Notes: generated by a model not told the origin, from the sequence alone. Positions 23,501-33,544 are shown, counted from the stretch's first letter. The stretch: 64,000 nt of DNA from Schistosoma haematobium (GCF_000699445.3 NC_067196.1:71059864-71123863); one strand, 5' to 3'. Translations and numbers: made by a program.

Positions 23501-26500
23501 CAAGGGCAGAGGAACAGATGGGCAGAATAATTTGATGAAGACTTAAGCAAACCATTTCCGTTGAATCCACTGGACATCGGAGCAACATACACAGATAATT
23601 CTACAGATGTCACTGCACCAACGATCGAAGAAAGCAGGATGACGATTAGATAAATCAAGAGTGGGAAAACAGCAGTACCTGACAATATAGCATCTGAGGC
23701 ACTGAAATCAGACATAGAAGTGATTGCAAACATGTTACACACTCTATTCTTGAAGATTTGGGAGGAAGAACAAGTACCGACAGACTGGAAAGAAGGACAC
23801 CTCATCAATATTCCAAAGAATGGAGATCCCAGCAAGTGTAAGAAATAAAGAGGCATCACACTACTACTAGTACAAGGATAAGTTTTCAACAGTGTTGCTG
23901 AACCGGATGAAAGACGCAGTAGACGCCCAACTTCGAGATCAAGAGGCTGGATTCCGTAAGAATCTGTCGTGCACAGACCATATCGTGACACTACTGATCA
24001 TTGTTGACTGATCGATTGAATGTAACTCGTCACTATACATCAGCTTCCTTGATTATGAGAAAGCATTTGATAGTGTGGATAGGAAAACATTATGGAACCT
24101 TCTTCGATACTGTGGAGTACCTGCGAAAATCGTCAACATTATCTGTAATTCATACGACAGTCTACAGTGCAAAGTGCTACATGGAGGACAGCTAACAGAC
24201 GTATCCCAAGTAAGGACCGTTGTCAGGCAAGGCTGCCTAATCTTTTCCTTTCTCTTCTAGTGGTTGACTGGATTATGAAGACCTTCACATCTGAGGGGAA
24301 GCACGGAATACAACGGACAGGTTGGATGTATTTAGACGATTTGGCCTTTCTATCTCTTACACATCAACAAATGCAGATGAAGACAACCAGTGTAGCAGCA
24401 GCCTCTGCATCAGTAGGCCTCAACATACACAAGGGAACAAGCAAGATTCTCAGATACAACACAGAGAACACCAACTCAATCACACTTGATGGAGAAGACC
24501 TGGAAAATGTGGAAACTTTCACTTACTTGTGCAGCGTCATCGATGAACGTGGAGAATCTGATGCAGACGTAAAGGCGAGGATCGGTAAGGCAACAACGGC
24601 ATCCCTATACTTGAAGAACATGTGGAACTCAAAATAACTGTCTGTCAACAAATATCAAAGTCAGAATCTTCAATACTAACGTCAAGACAGTCAGTTCTAC
24701 TGTACGAAGCTGAGACGTGGATAACTACCACATCCATCATCAAAACAGTACAAGTATATTTATAAACAATCGTCTACCAGAGATAGTCAATGTTTGTTGA
24801 CTGGATACCATCAGTAGCAGCCTAGTGTGGGAGAGAACAAACAGCTTCCAGCTGAGGAGGAAATTAGGAAAAGATGTTGGAAGTAGATAGGACACACATT
24901 GAGGAAACCATGAAACTGCATTACGAAGCAAACACTAACTTGTAATCCTGAAGGGAAATGAAAATGAAGAAGACCAAAACCACACTGCCTCGAGAATTAA
25001 AAGCAAACATGAATAAGATGAATAGCAACTGGAAAGGATTGCTCAGTGCAGAGTTGGATGACGAATGCTGGTGAGCGGTCCATGCTCCTCCATAAGGGGT
25101 AACAGGCCTAAGTGAGTAAGTAAATTAAACTGATGCCGTTTGAGCAACAGTGTTGGTAGAAAGCCAAATGCGAATTAAAGTGAAGGGATTTATTTCAGGC
25201 ACTCGTTTATTTAGACGTTAAGATGAGTGATGAGAAAGGCTGACACGCTTACTCTATTTAACTAAAACGTGACTCAACATTTATAGGCATGAGAGATACA
25301 ATGAAGCATTTAGACTCAACGTGCAATTATACGCATATACTCAATGTTACATGTATGAATGACAAAACGAATTGAGATGGTTAGAATAGTTCGTCTGTCC
25401 AAAAGTAAGAATATATTGTGTTGACATGTAGCAATGCTAGTTACTCCAATATGTTGGTTCATACTGTCAATGCAGCCGACATACATTCTATACAATATTA
25501 AATTCACTAATATTTCATTCATACTTCCTAAGTTTTAGTGACTGGTCTTTCCCTTCACTTTATTTATGAGGATTGAATCAAACCTTATAATTTGGTTTGT
25601 TTTTCCTTATACACAATGCATTAAATCATTTTACTTCACTTGCAGAACGCAAAAAAAACATTTTGCTTAAATTTTATTGTAATCATCTTATAATTATTGT
25701 CTTTTTTCTCAGCCCTTTTATACAACTGTCGCTTCTTTTGGCGTTATAATCCACCTGTACCTAAATTAGCATGTGAGTCCAAACAGCTGATGTGCATTAC
25801 CTTTGACCCTTCAATGGATAAATATTGGGCTCAAAGATTTCGTCTATTCTCTCGTTTTGATTCTGGGATTCAGGTCGATTGTGGTAAGTTCATTTTGATC
25901 AATTAGTTTTACTATACTCAACCAAAATAAGTAAACGATGACCCGAGAATGCATAATATTGATTCATACGGCAATCATTTACTTATTATTTATTTACTAA
26001 CCTATGTAGATTCATTATTCAGTGCTACTCCTGAAGTAATTGCTGCTCACCAGGCCAAACGTATATATCGAGTTTTTACGCCTTGGACAAAAGGAAGTTA
26101 CACAGTCTTGGATATTTTCTGTGGTACTGGATCAAATGCTATACAATTCGCGTTACGTGGATTTCGAGGTAATGTGTTATCCATCTTCTTAATGTAGATC
26201 GTAATTGTATTTGTTGAATCTTATATAATGGTATTATATATCAACTTTCTCTCAATACAGTATTGTAGATAATCCGTGGTGGATTACTAAAAATTAATGT
26301 CCTAATCGTAGACTATCTACTATGTTTTGACCAAATGATTAAGTTATGCCTAACATCCCGAACTAAAAACAAGTTATTTGTTCTACTTGGAAATTCAAGT
26401 AAGTTGTGAAAGTTATGTTCTGGTCTCTTCACCAGAATGTCATTATCAATACGGGGTTGCCTCTGAATCACTAGTTTATCTTAGCATAACGGTTTAAATC

Positions 26501-29500
26501 CTCTTCTCAATCCGTTTTTTCGACAAGATCATCTCACAGTTCTTCATTTGTCTTACAAGCTTTTGAAATACTGTTACATTCTTTAGCTGCACAAATAAGC
26601 TTACCAGTAAATTGACTAGAAAGGCCCGATGAAATAAACTCACAGAATCCCCATTACTTTGTTGTATCTTTCACCTGGTGGCAAAACATGGTCCTTTATT
26701 GCTCCTCTTGCCGTTCATAATAATGCAACGAGTACGTTAACTACTGTTCGTTACCACTGATTTTATCTCTAATATTCGTTTTGAATCCTTTAATAAATAT
26801 ACAAAGCTTGAGACTAGTTTTATCAAATTTGACAATTTCATCCTTTGGCAAGTCGACGGTCCAAACTACTTACTTAACTGAGTTATCATTGATAATAAAT
26901 CACATCTGATGTTTATTAGCAGATCAATTAATTCTCATGGTCTCCATAACTCTACCTTTAGTACGAAATTCAGATGATTCATCACCTTCACTTTGTTTCT
27001 TCAACTTATTAATCGATACTTGTCTAGTCTATAATATTCTCTTATCGAGTCAAAATCCTCTTAATTCTATCTCTAACCTAAAGTACTTTCTACGTTCATG
27101 TGAGTATTACTACCAAGATGTAGCTGTCTCTGAGTTTTAGATAAAATTCATCTTAAGCATGGTTTATAATTTAAACGAAATTTATTATTATTATTATTTA
27201 TTTATTTGGACACATGAATATTGGTACAAGAGAGCGCCAATATATATGCGCCACACAAAACAATGAAAATTCGAGAGGAATACAAAGAAAGAAAAAAAAG
27301 CTAAGGAGCGCAACAAAAAAAAAAGAGAGAACAATAACGAAGAGACTGGTGTAAGGTAATGTGCTAGTAATCAGGGAACGCAAAGGTACAATCGGAAGAA
27401 ATCTTTCAGGTAAGGGAGACAGAACCACTTTTTATGAAGAAAGTAAAAGAAGGTTACAGCAGGATCGCCACTGGCTTCTATTCTGAGCCATATCTGATAA
27501 CGTCTCTAGCCACTGTGTAGCACCATCTCTCAGACCCCAACCAGGGAGTCGTGAAGGACCGACACAAGCCAGTCCTTTGCAGCTTTCTTTCATACCACGA
27601 CACCATGTCATACACTGACCACCTCTCCGCTTCTTCCAACCAGTCCCAGAGTCGGCAAATAATGCACGACGTGGAATTCTCTGAGACGACATTCGGAGAA
27701 CATGTCCAAGCCACCGAAGTCGGTGTTTCAAGATGGTAACACCAATTGAATTATCATCTCTGTGCCTGAACACACGATGCCGAGCCTCTGCATTACTGAC
27801 ATGGTGTTGCCACTGAATGTCAGCAATCCTTCGGAGACAGCGATGATCGAACACAGAGAGTCGTCTAACGTCCTCAACTCGGAGAGGCCAGGTTTCACAA
27901 GCATAGAGCGAAACTGCTCTCACCGACGCTTTGTATATCCGGCCTTTTACAGCCAGACTGACATCACGAAGACGCCAAAGATGGCCCAAGTTGGCATAAG
28001 ACGATCTGGCTTTCACTATACATGCATTGATCTCATCACTCACACCCCCACCAGCACTTATGCAGCTACCCAGATACACAAACTTCTCGACTACTTCTAT
28101 CTGCTCACCATCCAGGGTGAGTACAGGATTGGAATCCTGCCAGTCTTGTAGAATTACTTTGCACTTCGAAGGTGCAAAGCACATACCATACCTACGGACA
28201 CTGATTGCCAACTGATTAAGTGCGGATTTCATGCCTTGGGCATTATCGCACAGTAAGACAATATCGTCCGCATACTCAAGGTCGAGAAGTCTTTCTCCAG
28301 GCAACAGATCCACAGCGCCATTACCTACATCCATCAGAGCTGTTTCCAGAATGTCATCGATGGCAAAGTTGAAGAGGAATGGTGAGATTGGGCAACCCTG
28401 CCTAACCCCACTGTTTGAATGAAACAATGGAGAGAGGTGGTTGTATGCCCTCACTCTGCCTGAGGTGTTTTTATATAGGGCTTTCAGGATGTTAATAAAC
28501 TTCTCAGGCACACCCTTCTTTAATAGACAATCCCAGAGAACAGTCCTGTCCAACGAATTGAAGGCAGCCCTAATGTCAAGAAATACTAGGACTGTTGGCC
28601 TTTGAAAAGTATGGCGGTGTTCTAACATTTGGCGGAGGGTGAAGATATGATCAATACATCCTCGACCAGAACGAAACCCAGCCTGCTCCTCGCGAGTCAG
28701 TCTTTCTCGGGTTTTGAACAACCTACGAAGTATGATGGAAGCCAATAGCTTGGACGCAATCGGAAGTAGACTTATCCCCCGATAGTTGTTGCAGGAACGA
28801 CGTGAACCCTTTTTAAAGATAGGGACAACTATCGACTCATTCCATGACGTTGGTACACTCTCTAGTTCCCAAACCTTTGTAAACAACGTCGTCAGTTCCT
28901 TAGCTAGAAAGTCACCACGATCTTTAAAAAGAGCCGGAGGTAAGTCATCTAGGCCAGGTGATTTGTAACGTTTCAAGAGTTGGAGTTCCTTGCGGACTTC
29001 CTCCTCGTTTGGTGGATCAGTCGTCACCGGCCATGGAGGGCAGGACAGTCTGACCGATGTTGCCGGAGCAGCAGGCCAGTTGAACTGCCCTTCGAAAAAT
29101 TCTGCCCACCGTCCAAGACGTCGATGGATGTTAGTGATTGGCATCCCATCATCCTCGCAGATTGTTTCACTCACACCAGACTTCTTGCTGCCAGTGGCTC
29201 GGATGAGTTGGAAGAGCTTCCGGTAGTTACCAGATGCAGCTGCTGCTTCCAGCTCATTAGCACGCTTCGACCACCAGGCTTCTCGGTCCTTGCGCAAGCT
29301 TTGCCCAATTTCCTTACGTAACATCCTTCGTTTATGGTCAAACTCACGGTCACCCGGAGTAGACCGACGGGCTTCAATGAGTTGTAAGGAACCTGCAGAA
29401 ACCCAGTGCTTAAAAGCGGGACGTTTCGCGAACCCACAACTGACTGTACCCGCCATTTTCATGGCGTCATGCAATTGCAACCAATGCTCATCTATACTTT

Positions 29501-31365
29501 TCGGTGGAGTGGTAGCTAGCCTAGAGGCTAGCTCGGTTCGATACTTATTTGCAACAGAAGTTGCAACCAGCTTGCTAATATCAATCCTTTGCTGGCGGTC
29601 ACTTCGTTGTCCACTGAAAAGTAAGGAAGATTGGCGCAGACCAAGGCATGGACAGAGTCCAGATAGGTACTCCAAAAGGAGCGGCAGTCTTTTACACAAC
29701 CACGCCGGCGGTAGCTGATCGCGATGTGATCAATCTGAGTCCAGGCTTGGGATGCAGAGGGAGGACGCCAGGTGGCACATCGGCGATGACTGTGCCGAAA
29801 GTTAGTGCTAGCCAGAAACAGGTTGTGGTCTGTGCACAGTTGCAGTAGACGGTCCCCGTCCCCGTTATCTGACCTGCGACCAACGAGTCCCCATCGGCCA
29901 CCTAAACGACTCTCTTCTGTGCCTAGACGCCCGACCTGAGCATTCAAGTCTCCGGCTAGTACTACAATATCTGTCGAACGCACTTTCTGGAGAAGAACTG
30001 ATAACTGGTGGTAAAACTCATCCTTGATTGCATCCGGGCTGCAATCTGTCGGGGCATAGGCGGAGATGACGAAAAGACATCGTTTCTCACGCCGATTTCT
30101 TCTCACTTTGATGGAACTTTCTAATCTAACAGCACATAACCGACTGTTAATGGGCATCCAATCGACTAGTGCTGCCTCAGCTCTAGCGCTTAGTGTGACA
30201 CCAACCCCTGCAAGACCAGACGAAGATGCCACAGGGTCCCCGGATAAGCGCACGTAATTGTTATGTCTGGGCAATACAAAATACGCTTCTTGCATCTCAC
30301 TATCACCCACTGTAAAATAATATTTAATATAGTTTGGTCAGTAGTTGGCAACAACTGACCAAGTATCGTAGTTCATGGAAGGTACTAACAAGTACTGTCC
30401 AGTGAATTATTTGTTTAAACCAGCGATCATAACTGTAGAACGGGAGATTACACTGAAATTACCTCATATATTTAGCAAATCAACTATCCAAGTTCCAGGA
30501 AACCTGAATGAAATATTCATCATCATCTAAATAGTTCGAATAACTACTTTTTCCTGTGTGACCTTTGATCTGTGTTCAAAAACGATAATTAGACAGTGAT
30601 GTTTATTCCTAGAATAATAACTACATTTTTTCAAAAGTACTTCTGCTCTGCGAGTCTAGGACATCTTACCCATCAACTTTGGTTGTTTTTCCTTTATTCT
30701 GACTGTAATGTTGATCACGTGTTGTCTATTTAATCCACCTTTTTATTTGTAGTACAGACAACAGAAAGTTGGGAATTTTTTAAATTTGAGTATAAAGTTT
30801 ACTTCTTCAACCTCTTTTAGTGATTGCGATTGAATCCGATCCAATTCGTATTTCAATGGCTGCAAATAATGCGGAAATTTATGGCGTTCGCCATCTTATT
30901 GAGTTTGTTTGTGAAGATTATTTTACTTGGGCATGGAAGCAGATTCAGTCAAATTTCGTTTCTCAATCCGCTTTGACCAACAACGTTGGATATACTGCTG
31001 CTCTAATGTCACCACCATGGGGCGGACCTAGTTATTTAGAACATGAAAGTTTTAACTTATCGAGTATAAAATTTCAAAATTCCAACACAAATTTATGGTG
31101 TGCTTTGTATTTAGCTCTGGTGCTGACCAATGGGAATGTAGCGTTGTTTTTGCCTCGTAATACAAATATGGCAGATTTTCTGGAAATTTCAGCTAAATGT
31201 ATTAGAGAAATTAAAATGGATTCGTTAGACATTGAATTCGAATTGAACTTGATTAATTTCAAAAGCAAAGCTTTGACCGTTTATTTTGGTACCTTGGCAA
31301 ATGCTAACAGAAGGACAACAGATACAAAATCTGATCATTCAGACGAATCAGATTACCTTAGTTAA
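13913..31365 (+). CDS. TGS1: Trimethylguanosine synthase (cap hypermethylase), six-exon model
   Basis: TGS1 transfers two methyl groups from S-adenosylmethionine to N2 of the m7G cap of snRNAs and snoRNAs and, in trans-splicing animals, of spliced-leader RNA. The model joins exons 13913-14510, 20646-20814, 22243-22313, 25713-25883, 26010-26168 and 30821-31365. All have GT/AG borders and matching phases (1, 2, 1, 1, 1), giving 570 codons plus stop. Landmarks are the TGS1-type LGLPTSF motif (about 193-199), KYWAQRFRLFSRFD (about 316), SATPEVIA, the SAM-binding motif DIFCGTGSN (371-379) and the catalytic SPPWGGP (453-459), whose Trp 456 should stack on m7G. The 3' half is certain. Exons 2 and 3 rest on phase and position only. 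The 5' end may be incomplete. Every large intron contains retroelements. Confidence 0.85.
15758..16378 (+). pseudogene. Endonuclease C-terminal half and linker, RTE-like family A
   Basis: The 206-codon frame shows VAGDFNVQIG (metal-binding motif), TRIDHIAIS and LDSDHALI, the catalytic SDH motif intact. A basic linker (SSEKTKSRSQEQLRSQL) follows. The N-terminal endonuclease part is in other, interrupted frames upstream, and a stop at 16376 separates it from the RT linker. Confidence 0.75.
16406..18318 (+). pseudogene. Reverse transcriptase and C-terminal region, family A
   Basis: Frames 16406-16768, 16663-17202, 17069-17407, 17334-17609, 17509-17847 and 17968-18318 together cover the RT fingers (IWELDVIPSDWSQSLIVP), GFRPGRGCIDHVF, motif A (LLDLKAAFNSVGR), motif B (GVRQGCPLSPFLFN), motif C (LIDLEYADDIFLFGEDAD) and the RLRWLGHVLRMPEHRLPRR C-terminal region. 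At least five frame changes disable it. A TGA replaces the expected Cys or Trp codon just after 17840. Confidence 0.8.
18525..20645 (+). other. TGS1 intron 1 remainder, nothing recognised
   Basis: AT-rich, with short open frames only (for example 18899-19240, minus) that lack motifs. Confidence 0.4.
20646..20814 (+). CDS. TGS1: TGS1 probable exon 2
   Basis: An open 169-nt block lies between a clear acceptor (ttttcatcatag) and a strong donor (ag|gtaaga). It enters in phase 1, matching the exon 1 donor, and leaves in phase 2, matching the next exon. It encodes a non-conserved segment (LDLESVRFSGSLFMSSSRE). No domain is visible; assignment is by splice signals, phase and location. Confidence 0.5.
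21630..21722 (+). mobile_element. Decayed 3' tail of RTE-like family A
   Basis: Similar in order to the family tail at 18440-18520 (ttgttgtg, atgaggt, aacttg, ac-aatacata, ggtccta) but strongly diverged. No coding part is recognisable upstream. It sits in TGS1 intron 2. Confidence 0.45.
22243..22313 (+). CDS. TGS1: TGS1 probable exon 3
   Basis: A 71-nt block (YRVLNSWELNLPRCWNSPT) follows the acceptor tactcctag and precedes the donor ag-g|gtaaat. Phases 2 in and 1 out fit exons 2 and 4 exactly. It is short, with no known motif; assignment is inferential. Confidence 0.45.
22468..22600 (+). repeat. tRNA-like SINE remnant
   Basis: 'agagtagctcagtggtaatg' resembles a polymerase III A box, and 'gcctgtttgaacttc' resembles a degenerate B box about 35 nt later. 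The following aatcagtcctctaaggatcg roughly tracks the hammerhead region of the other repeats but lacks the catalytic bases. It is best read as an old tRNA-derived retroposon, not a functional tRNA gene. Confidence 0.4.
22698..23348 (+). pseudogene. Endonuclease C-terminus and linker of SR2-like RTE
   Basis: The 216-codon frame reads GRHGLGKRNENGKGIANLC, then ATWVSLVDTTENQIDHICIS (endonuclease core) and RRGADIASCHHLYSG. The expected SDHHL catalytic motif is SCHHL here, so the catalytic Asp is lost. A Lys/Arg-rich linker follows. The endonuclease N-terminal half is absent. Confidence 0.7.
23350..24640 (+). pseudogene. Reverse transcriptase of SR2-like RTE
   Basis: Frame fragments show DYEKAFDSVDRKTLWNLL (motif A), VRQGC (motif B) and, at 24167-24637, VDWIMKTFTSEGKHG followed by WMYLDDLAFLS, where motif C appears as YLDD. 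A stop near 23870 and frame changes near 24000 and 24260 break it. Sequence from 24640 to 25080 continues the C-terminal domain with stops. Confidence 0.7.
25126..25712 (+). other. TGS1 intron 3 remainder
   Basis: AT-rich; nothing recognised. It ends in the pyrimidine tract and AG of TGS1 exon 4. Confidence 0.4.
25713..25883 (+). CDS. TGS1: TGS1 exon 4
   Basis: Acceptor ttttttctcag, donor gtg|gtaagt, phase 1 to 1, 171 nt. It encodes FFWRYNPPVPKL and the strongly conserved DKYWAQRFRLFSRFDSGIQVD that precedes the methyltransferase fold in TGS1. Because both borders are in phase 1, skipping would keep the frame. Confidence 0.85.
26010..26168 (+). CDS. TGS1: TGS1 exon 5 (SAM-binding motif I)
   Basis: Acceptor acctatgtag, donor cgag|gtaatg, phase 1 to 1, 159 nt. 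It encodes SLFSATPEVIAAHQAKR and VLDIFCGTGSNAIQFALRGFR, the TGS1 N-terminal extension contact and the SAM-binding motif I. Confidence 0.9.
26169..27182 (+). other. TGS1 intron 5, 5' part
   Basis: No motif-bearing open frame. The frame at 26937-27140 looks like chance. Confidence 0.4.
27432..29699 (-). CDS. Reverse transcriptase frame of family B RTE-like element (755 aa)
   Basis: An RNA-templated DNA polymerase for target-primed retrotransposition. The uninterrupted frame covers the endonuclease-RT linker (1-230), fingers (WELESVPTSWNESIVVPIFKKG, about 277-298), GFRSGRGCIDHIF (about 341), motif A FLDIRAAFNS (373-382), motif B GVRQGCPISPFLFN (431-444), motif C LEYADDIVLL (YADD 476-479) and the C-terminal region with VFDHRCLRRIADIQ and RLRWLGHVLRMSSQRIPRR. 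All RT catalytic residues are present. The first ~25 codons lie in the wrong frame relative to the endonuclease, so the ATG at 29699 is not a natural start. Confidence 0.85.
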   Translation of the reverse strand: MCKRLPLLLEYLSGLCPCLGLRQSSLLFSGQRSDRQQRIDISKLVATSVANKYRTELASRLATTPPKSIDEHWLQLHDAMKMAGTVSCGFAKRPAFKHWVSAGSLQLIEARRSTPGDREFDHKRRMLRKEIGQSLRKDREAWWSKRANELEAAAASGNYRKLFQLIRATGSKKSGVSETICEDDGMPITNIHRRLGRWAEFFEGQFNWPAAPATSVRLSCPPWPVTTDPPNEEEVRKELQLLKRYKSPGLDDLPPALFKDRGDFLAKELTTLFTKVWELESVPTSWNESIVVPIFKKGSRRSCNNYRGISLLPIASKLLASIILRRLFKTRERLTREEQAGFRSGRGCIDHIFTLRQMLEHRHTFQRPTVLVFLDIRAAFNSLDRTVLWDCLLKKGVPEKFINILKALYKNTSGRVRAYNHLSPLFHSNSGVRQGCPISPFLFNFAIDDILETALMDVGNGAVDLLPGERLLDLEYADDIVLLCDNAQGMKSALNQLAISVRRYGMCFAPSKCKVILQDWQDSNPVLTLDGEQIEVVEKFVYLGSCISAGGGVSDEINACIVKARSSYANLGHLWRLRDVSLAVKGRIYKASVRAVSLYACETWPLRVEDVRRLSVFDHRCLRRIADIQWQHHVSNAEARHRVFRHRDDNSIGVTILKHRLRWLGHVLRMSSQRIPRRALFADSGTGWKKRRGGQCMTWCRGMKESCKGLACVGPSRLPGWGLRDGATQWLETLSDMAQNRSQWRSCCNLLLLSS
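29528..30310 (-). pseudogene. Endonuclease frame of family B element, catalytic Asp lost
   Basis: The 260-codon frame contains DWMPINSRLCAVRL, FVISAYAPTDCS, VVLAGDLNAQVG (120-127), WTQIDHIAIS (about 190-199) and LDSVHALV. In the last, the family's SDHAL motif reads SVHAL, with GTC on the minus strand at 29653-29651. The N-terminal ~60 residues, including the catalytic Asn and Glu, are missing because of 5' truncation. A frame change near 29640 separates it from the RT frame. DNA nicking activity is not expected. Confidence 0.75.
30311..30820 (+). other. TGS1 intron 5, 3' part
   Basis: AT-rich and unrecognised; ends in the exon 6 acceptor. Confidence 0.4.
30821..31365 (+). CDS. TGS1: TGS1 exon 6 (catalytic domain, stop)
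   Basis: Acceptor cctcttttag, 545 nt to TAA. It encodes VIAIESDPIRISMAANNAEIYG (motif II region), ALMSPPWGGPSYLE (catalytic motif), ALFLPRNTNM and FKSKALTVYFGTL, all typical of TGS1. The tail after the fold is short and acidic. The preceding 4.65 kb intron holds the antisense RTE-like element. Confidence 0.93.
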
Positions 31366-31490
31366 TGTGATCTTGATAAGACATTTTTGTAAATAATCTT
31401 AATTTATAAGATTCGGTTTTTTTATATGACTTTTGTATCGGGACTTTCTTCCAAGATATAAATATGTGTGGTTGGTAGGATCTTTGAATG

Positions 31491-31496
31491 AATAAA
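31491..31496 (+). terminator. TGS1: Polyadenylation signal AATAAA of TGS1
   Basis: AATAAA lies about 125 nt after the TGS1 stop in an AT-rich 3' UTR. It is the first canonical signal downstream. Confidence 0.6.
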
Positions 31497-31499
31497 TTT

Positions 31500-32699
31500 T
31501 AATTGTATATGGTTTGTTGATTTAGCTATTCAGTGTATTGTATTTTCTGTTGTATTATGATAAGATAAAATATAAAATTATTCATTTTTTGCATTGAGAA
31601 ATATCTGGGTTTCTGTTATCCCTTTATCACCTCTTCTATGCACGCGTTGGCTCTGTTTTATCTGAGGTCTTACTGCTAATACTTGAAAATGGGAACCACT
31701 ATAATTCCCAGAGCACAAAATACTTGTGCAATAAAGATTTATTGACTTTCCTAAAACAAGTCATCCAAATTCACATTTTCGTTAAATCAAATACCCTCAT
31801 TTATATATTTATATTGCACATACTTGGTGATTAGTTAATAAACATCATATGAATGGAGAAAATACACAGAGTTATTGTAAAACACAAACTCAGTTCACCT
31901 AGAATAATGCGAATAATGTGATTGTCACACTAGGTGAAATTTCACTTTCCTAGTTTTATCAGTGTGGCCAGGAATGACAATTTATGGAAAGTGGTTGTTG
32001 AGTACAAGTTGGACACTTTCAATTCAGTGACTCTGCTTGGTTATGATAGTTTCTACCATTTAGGAATAATCCTTTAGCTGCATTTATTTATTGCCAAGCA
32101 GTAACAGTGCTGCTCTCATCGGATACAGAATGCTTCATCCTCAGGTATGTGGTGGATAACCTAACTCGTACTGTCTAATTGTGAATGTGTGATGCTTGTG
32201 CAGAGCTCAATACTGATTTTCACCCGTTATCTCTAGGAATATTTACCATCAGTGATAGATGCAGCGTAAGATTTTCTGTTGCGTAAACTTGAGGTTCGTC
32301 TGTTTAGACAAATAATATGAAACTATGTTTCTGATCACCAGTGTCTTCTGAAAAGTGCTCCTTTGTCATAAGCTACACAATTAACGGTGAAGTTAAGTGT
32401 AGAGAGACTGGGGAAAAACGAAGCTAGTCAGTGGTATTGTGAATATTCTTCAATAGAAATAACAGGTATTAGTCACCCAGCCGCGTGGCTAACTTACAGC
32501 ATGCAGTATTATCTGAAGTAGAAGTAAATCAGAAAAAGATATCAACTCACAGAAACACTGACTTTCGTTGTGAGCTATGTTCGTATATTAGCTGAATTCT
32601 GTCAGGTTGCATAACTTGGTGGCAACAGTCGTTAGACAATGCTGCATAGAGTAGATAGACACTTTTAAATGTTGAGAATATTTTTCCTTGTTTCTTTAG
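31500..32699. other. intergenic after TGS1, nothing recognised
   Basis: No motif-bearing frame. The stretch 31990-32200 is less AT-rich and could be old repeat, but has no match elsewhere in the window. Confidence 0.35.
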
Positions 32700-33114
32700 T
32701 CGTTTGCGGCGCTGTATTTTCCAAAGATGTTTACTGATTCATCCTGAGCTCCTGGATACTCTAGATGACAGTGGCAGAAACGTATACCTTCTTTATCTTC
32801 TGAATATCGTAGATTCTGTTACTGATCACATATATCCTGTTGCCGACCACTGCCCTTTTCCTACTATCTTTATTTTTACTATTGCCAAACATGGAAATAT
32901 TGCCTGTCTCGGTTTATGGTTTTCTGTGCTCGCTAGACGATTAAAAGTGTAATAATTCATAAATTATCACATTTGATTTTACTTTGTATAGCTCTCTGTT
33001 TCGCTATACTAGGTTACAAAACATCTTGAATTTAGATTTTCTTCATGTTGATCCTGATGGTCGTGAATATTTTCGGTTACCAGTTGTTAGTGCTTTCCTG
33101 CAACATTTTCCTGG
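32700..33114 (+). other. Candidate exon pair, unknown gene
   Basis: A frame from 32700, after the acceptor tttctttag, reads LLIHPELLDTLDDSGRN and then becomes hydrophobic to 32946. A second block, 32992-33114, after ttgtatag, reads QNILNLDFLHVDPDGREYF and RLPVVSAFLQHFPG. Both look protein-like, but the obvious donor of the first (phase 0) does not match the second (phase 2). It may be a real downstream gene, a pseudogene or chance; I do not recognise a family. Confidence 0.2.
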
Positions 33115-33544
33115 AAGTTAGTCATTTTGCTTATCTTATGATTTGTCAAAGATATAATATCCGTTTTACATCATACATGTTAGTTGGTTTTTAGTGGTTA
33201 TGTCTATGATAAATTGTCTCTGCAATAGCGAAACAACCAGGCCGGAAGTTTTTTCGGCAAAATTTTTCAGTTTCAAAAGATCAAGTGCGAATTCGAAGCT
33301 TACACTTGTCCTGATTGTAAGGAGTAAAGTATGTATGAAATTGTTTCCTTTGCAGGTTGGTCGACGTCGGTATGAATTCTGATTTTGTTTCCAAAATAAT
33401 AATACTCATAGATTTGCTTTGGTTTTTTCATTATTTTTAAGAATTCAACCGAGGGATTGCAGTTTATTTTCTTGCATTTCAATAAAAGTATGTAGTATTA
33501 AATCTCGCAACCAGGCAGATAAATGTTTTAAATGAATGCTGAAT

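Larger units (their letters stand above)
22690..25125 (+). mobile_element. SR2-like RTE retrotransposon in TGS1 intron 3
   Basis: The 5' end begins inside the endonuclease. The RT follows in several frames, then a 3' end with tggtgagcgg, catgctcctc, taacaggc and a (gtaa)n tail. The same terminus is seen at 1-50 and 57813-57900. The protein style (WIMKTFTSEGKHG, TTSVAAASASVGLNIHKG) matches the schistosome SR2-type RTE family as I know it. Broken by many stops; sense orientation within TGS1. Confidence 0.8.
27183..30310 (-). mobile_element. 5'-truncated RTE-like retrotransposon (family B), antisense in TGS1 intron 5
   Basis: It runs on the minus strand from about 30310 (truncated endonuclease) to an AT-rich 3' tail of (TAA/AAT)n and (AAATA)n at 27183-27210. 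Coding quality is far better than in the other RTE copies: one 755-codon frame plus an overlapping 260-codon endonuclease frame, separated by a single frame change. This suggests a relatively young insertion. A 5'-truncated relative sits at 48199-49024. Confidence 0.88.

Noticed and set aside
27478..29718. Plus-strand and alternate-frame ORFs over the family B element
   Set aside because: Antisense or shifted shadows of the 755-codon RT frame.
27183..30310. Full-length active retrotransposon
   Set aside because: 5' truncated, endonuclease Asp lost and a frame change between domains, despite the long RT frame.
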